Position numbers and translations under genes: made by a program
Part shown: piece by piece, positions 63,500-64,000 of the stretch
Numbering within the stretch: the first letter of the stretch is position 1
Layout: each line of letters opens with the position of its first letter
Notes under the pieces: model-generated
What the model was told of the DNA's origin: nothing
The model's input: only the letters and a program-made list of their open reading frames with translations
Database searches by the model: none
Assembly: GCA_965214625.1 (NCBI GenBank)
Contig: OZ243962.1
Span: 1,178,001-1,242,000 of the forward strand
Direction of reading: 5' to 3'
Source of the DNA: G965214625 sp965214625
GTDB lineage: Bacteria; Pseudomonadota; Gammaproteobacteria; Arenicellales; Poriferihabitantaceae
DNA: 64,000 nt

Positions 63500-64000
63500 A
63501 TGACTGCCTATTTTATCCGCAGGTTTCTGCTGATTATTCCGACTTTTATCGGAATCACCCTGCTGGTATTCGCGGTCACCCGTTTCGTCCCGGGCGGTCC
63601 GGTGGAGAAAATCCTGCTGCAGACCCAGATCGCCCAGCAGGAAGGTAGTCAATTCGTTGACACCTCCGAGCAAAGTGGCGCCGCGTTATCTGACGAGCAG
63701 ATCCGCGAACTACAGGCCTACTATGGATTCGACAAGCCCGTCCTGCTCAGCTATCTGTCCTGGTTATGGAAGATCGTACAACTGGATCTGGGCACTTCAT
63801 CGCGCTACAGCGAGCCGGTCTGGGACATTGTGGCAGAACGATTTCCGATCTCCATCTTTTACGGGCTGGCCACGTTGATCATCACCTATGGCGTCTGCGT
63901 CCCTTTGGGCATCGTCAAGGCGATACGGCATGGAACGTCGATGGACAATATTACCTCGATACTGGTCTTTATCGGCTATGCGATCCCGGGATACGTGGTC
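63500..64000 (+). CDS. yejB: ABC transporter permease, YejB-like (partial, runs off the window)
   Basis: The first 167 codons of a permease starting at ATG 63500; the gene continues beyond 64000. The N-terminal membrane helix (IRRFLLIIPTFIGITLLVFA) and the TRFVPGGPVEKIL segment are those of dipeptide-type ABC permeases. The inserted QTQIAQQEGSQ region and the long loop before LSDEQIRELQAYYGFDKPVL match the YejB (microcin C / oligopeptide) branch. It forms the membrane channel with YejE and is fed by a periplasmic binding protein. The downstream partners are outside the window. Confidence 0.85.
   Translation, partial: MTAYFIRRFLLIIPTFIGITLLVFAVTRFVPGGPVEKILLQTQIAQQEGSQFVDTSEQSGAALSDEQIRELQAYYGFDKPVLLSYLSWLWKIVQLDLGTSSRYSEPVWDIVAERFPISIFYGLATLIITYGVCVPLGIVKAIRHGTSMDNITSILVFIGYAIPGYVV

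Noticed and set aside
1..64000. CRISPR arrays, tRNA, rRNA, tmRNA or RNase P RNA
   Set aside because: No regularly spaced repeats and no tRNA-like T-arm (GGTTCGAATCC-type) or conserved RNA cores were seen in the gaps.

Overview
The window looks like chromosomal DNA of a gammaproteobacterium. It carries the yibN-secB-gpsA block, the kdsD-lptC-lptA-lptB / rpoN-hpf-ptsN / rapZ-HPr export and nitrogen-PTS block, sspA-sspB next to the cytochrome bc1 operon, hslVU, rpoH, hemJ and purMN, in gammaproteobacterial arrangements. An HPr kinase (hprK) between ptsN and rapZ and a CIRCE operator in front of rpoH fit a lineage outside the enteric bacteria. I cannot name the order. Many genes appear to use GTG or TTG starts.

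Layout: 1-2540, a repeat-bearing leader then rhodanese, secB and gpsA. 2825-4443 (minus), trmL, hemJ, then a DUF1127 gene with an uncatalogued 28-residue membrane peptide in front of it, divergent from a GcvA-type LysR regulator. 5789-9520, a non-pyrrolysine MttB-family methyltransferase and a PLP-dependent decarboxylase. 9547-13161 (minus), three glycosyltransferase-type genes and argG. 13344-14890, argF and a WrbA-type flavoprotein. 14940-16189 (minus), hda and a PgsA-type phosphatidyltransferase. 16983-19423, purM, purN and a DUF3108 protein. 19656-29658 (minus), a long block running kdsD, lptC, lptA, lptB, a small DUF1640-like gene, rpoN, hpf, ptsN, hprK, rapZ, HPr and enzyme I. 29858-37655, DUF1244, hemE, gltD and gltB. 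38068-41059, a small degenerate DNA-binding cassette, ppk2, aroB and aroK. 41682-47638, mrcA, rpoH, a broken HEPN-type gene and hslUV. 47751-51539 (minus), sspB, sspA, petC, petB and petA. 51916-60640, an SDR, a pterin dehydratase, an AddB/AddA-like nuclease-helicase pair and an FAD oxidoreductase. 60722-64000, an IS1634-type transposase relic, a DUF4143 AAA ATPase and the start of a YejB-type permease.

Several blocks work as units. Enzyme I, HPr and PtsN form a regulatory phosphorelay whose HPr keeps both the histidine and the HprK-target serine, and RpoN, Hpf and RapZ sit in the same run. KdsD and LptCAB supply and transport lipopolysaccharide. SspA, SspB, HslUV and RpoH are stress and proteolysis functions. 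GltB and GltD assimilate ammonia.

Most of the window is ordinary housekeeping DNA and I did not find a clear multi-gene undescribed system. The most useful non-obvious items are the CIRCE operator that contains the rpoH promoter; the membrane peptide coupled to DUF1127; a hairpin between the Shine-Dalgarno sequence and start codon of ppk2; the Lys-to-Arg change in the RapZ Walker A motif; the short LptC; the insertion separating lptB from rpoN; and several decayed mobile or toxin-antitoxin-like remnants (HicB-like, ribbon-helix-helix, HEPN-type, IS1634-type). No tRNA, rRNA or CRISPR array was seen.
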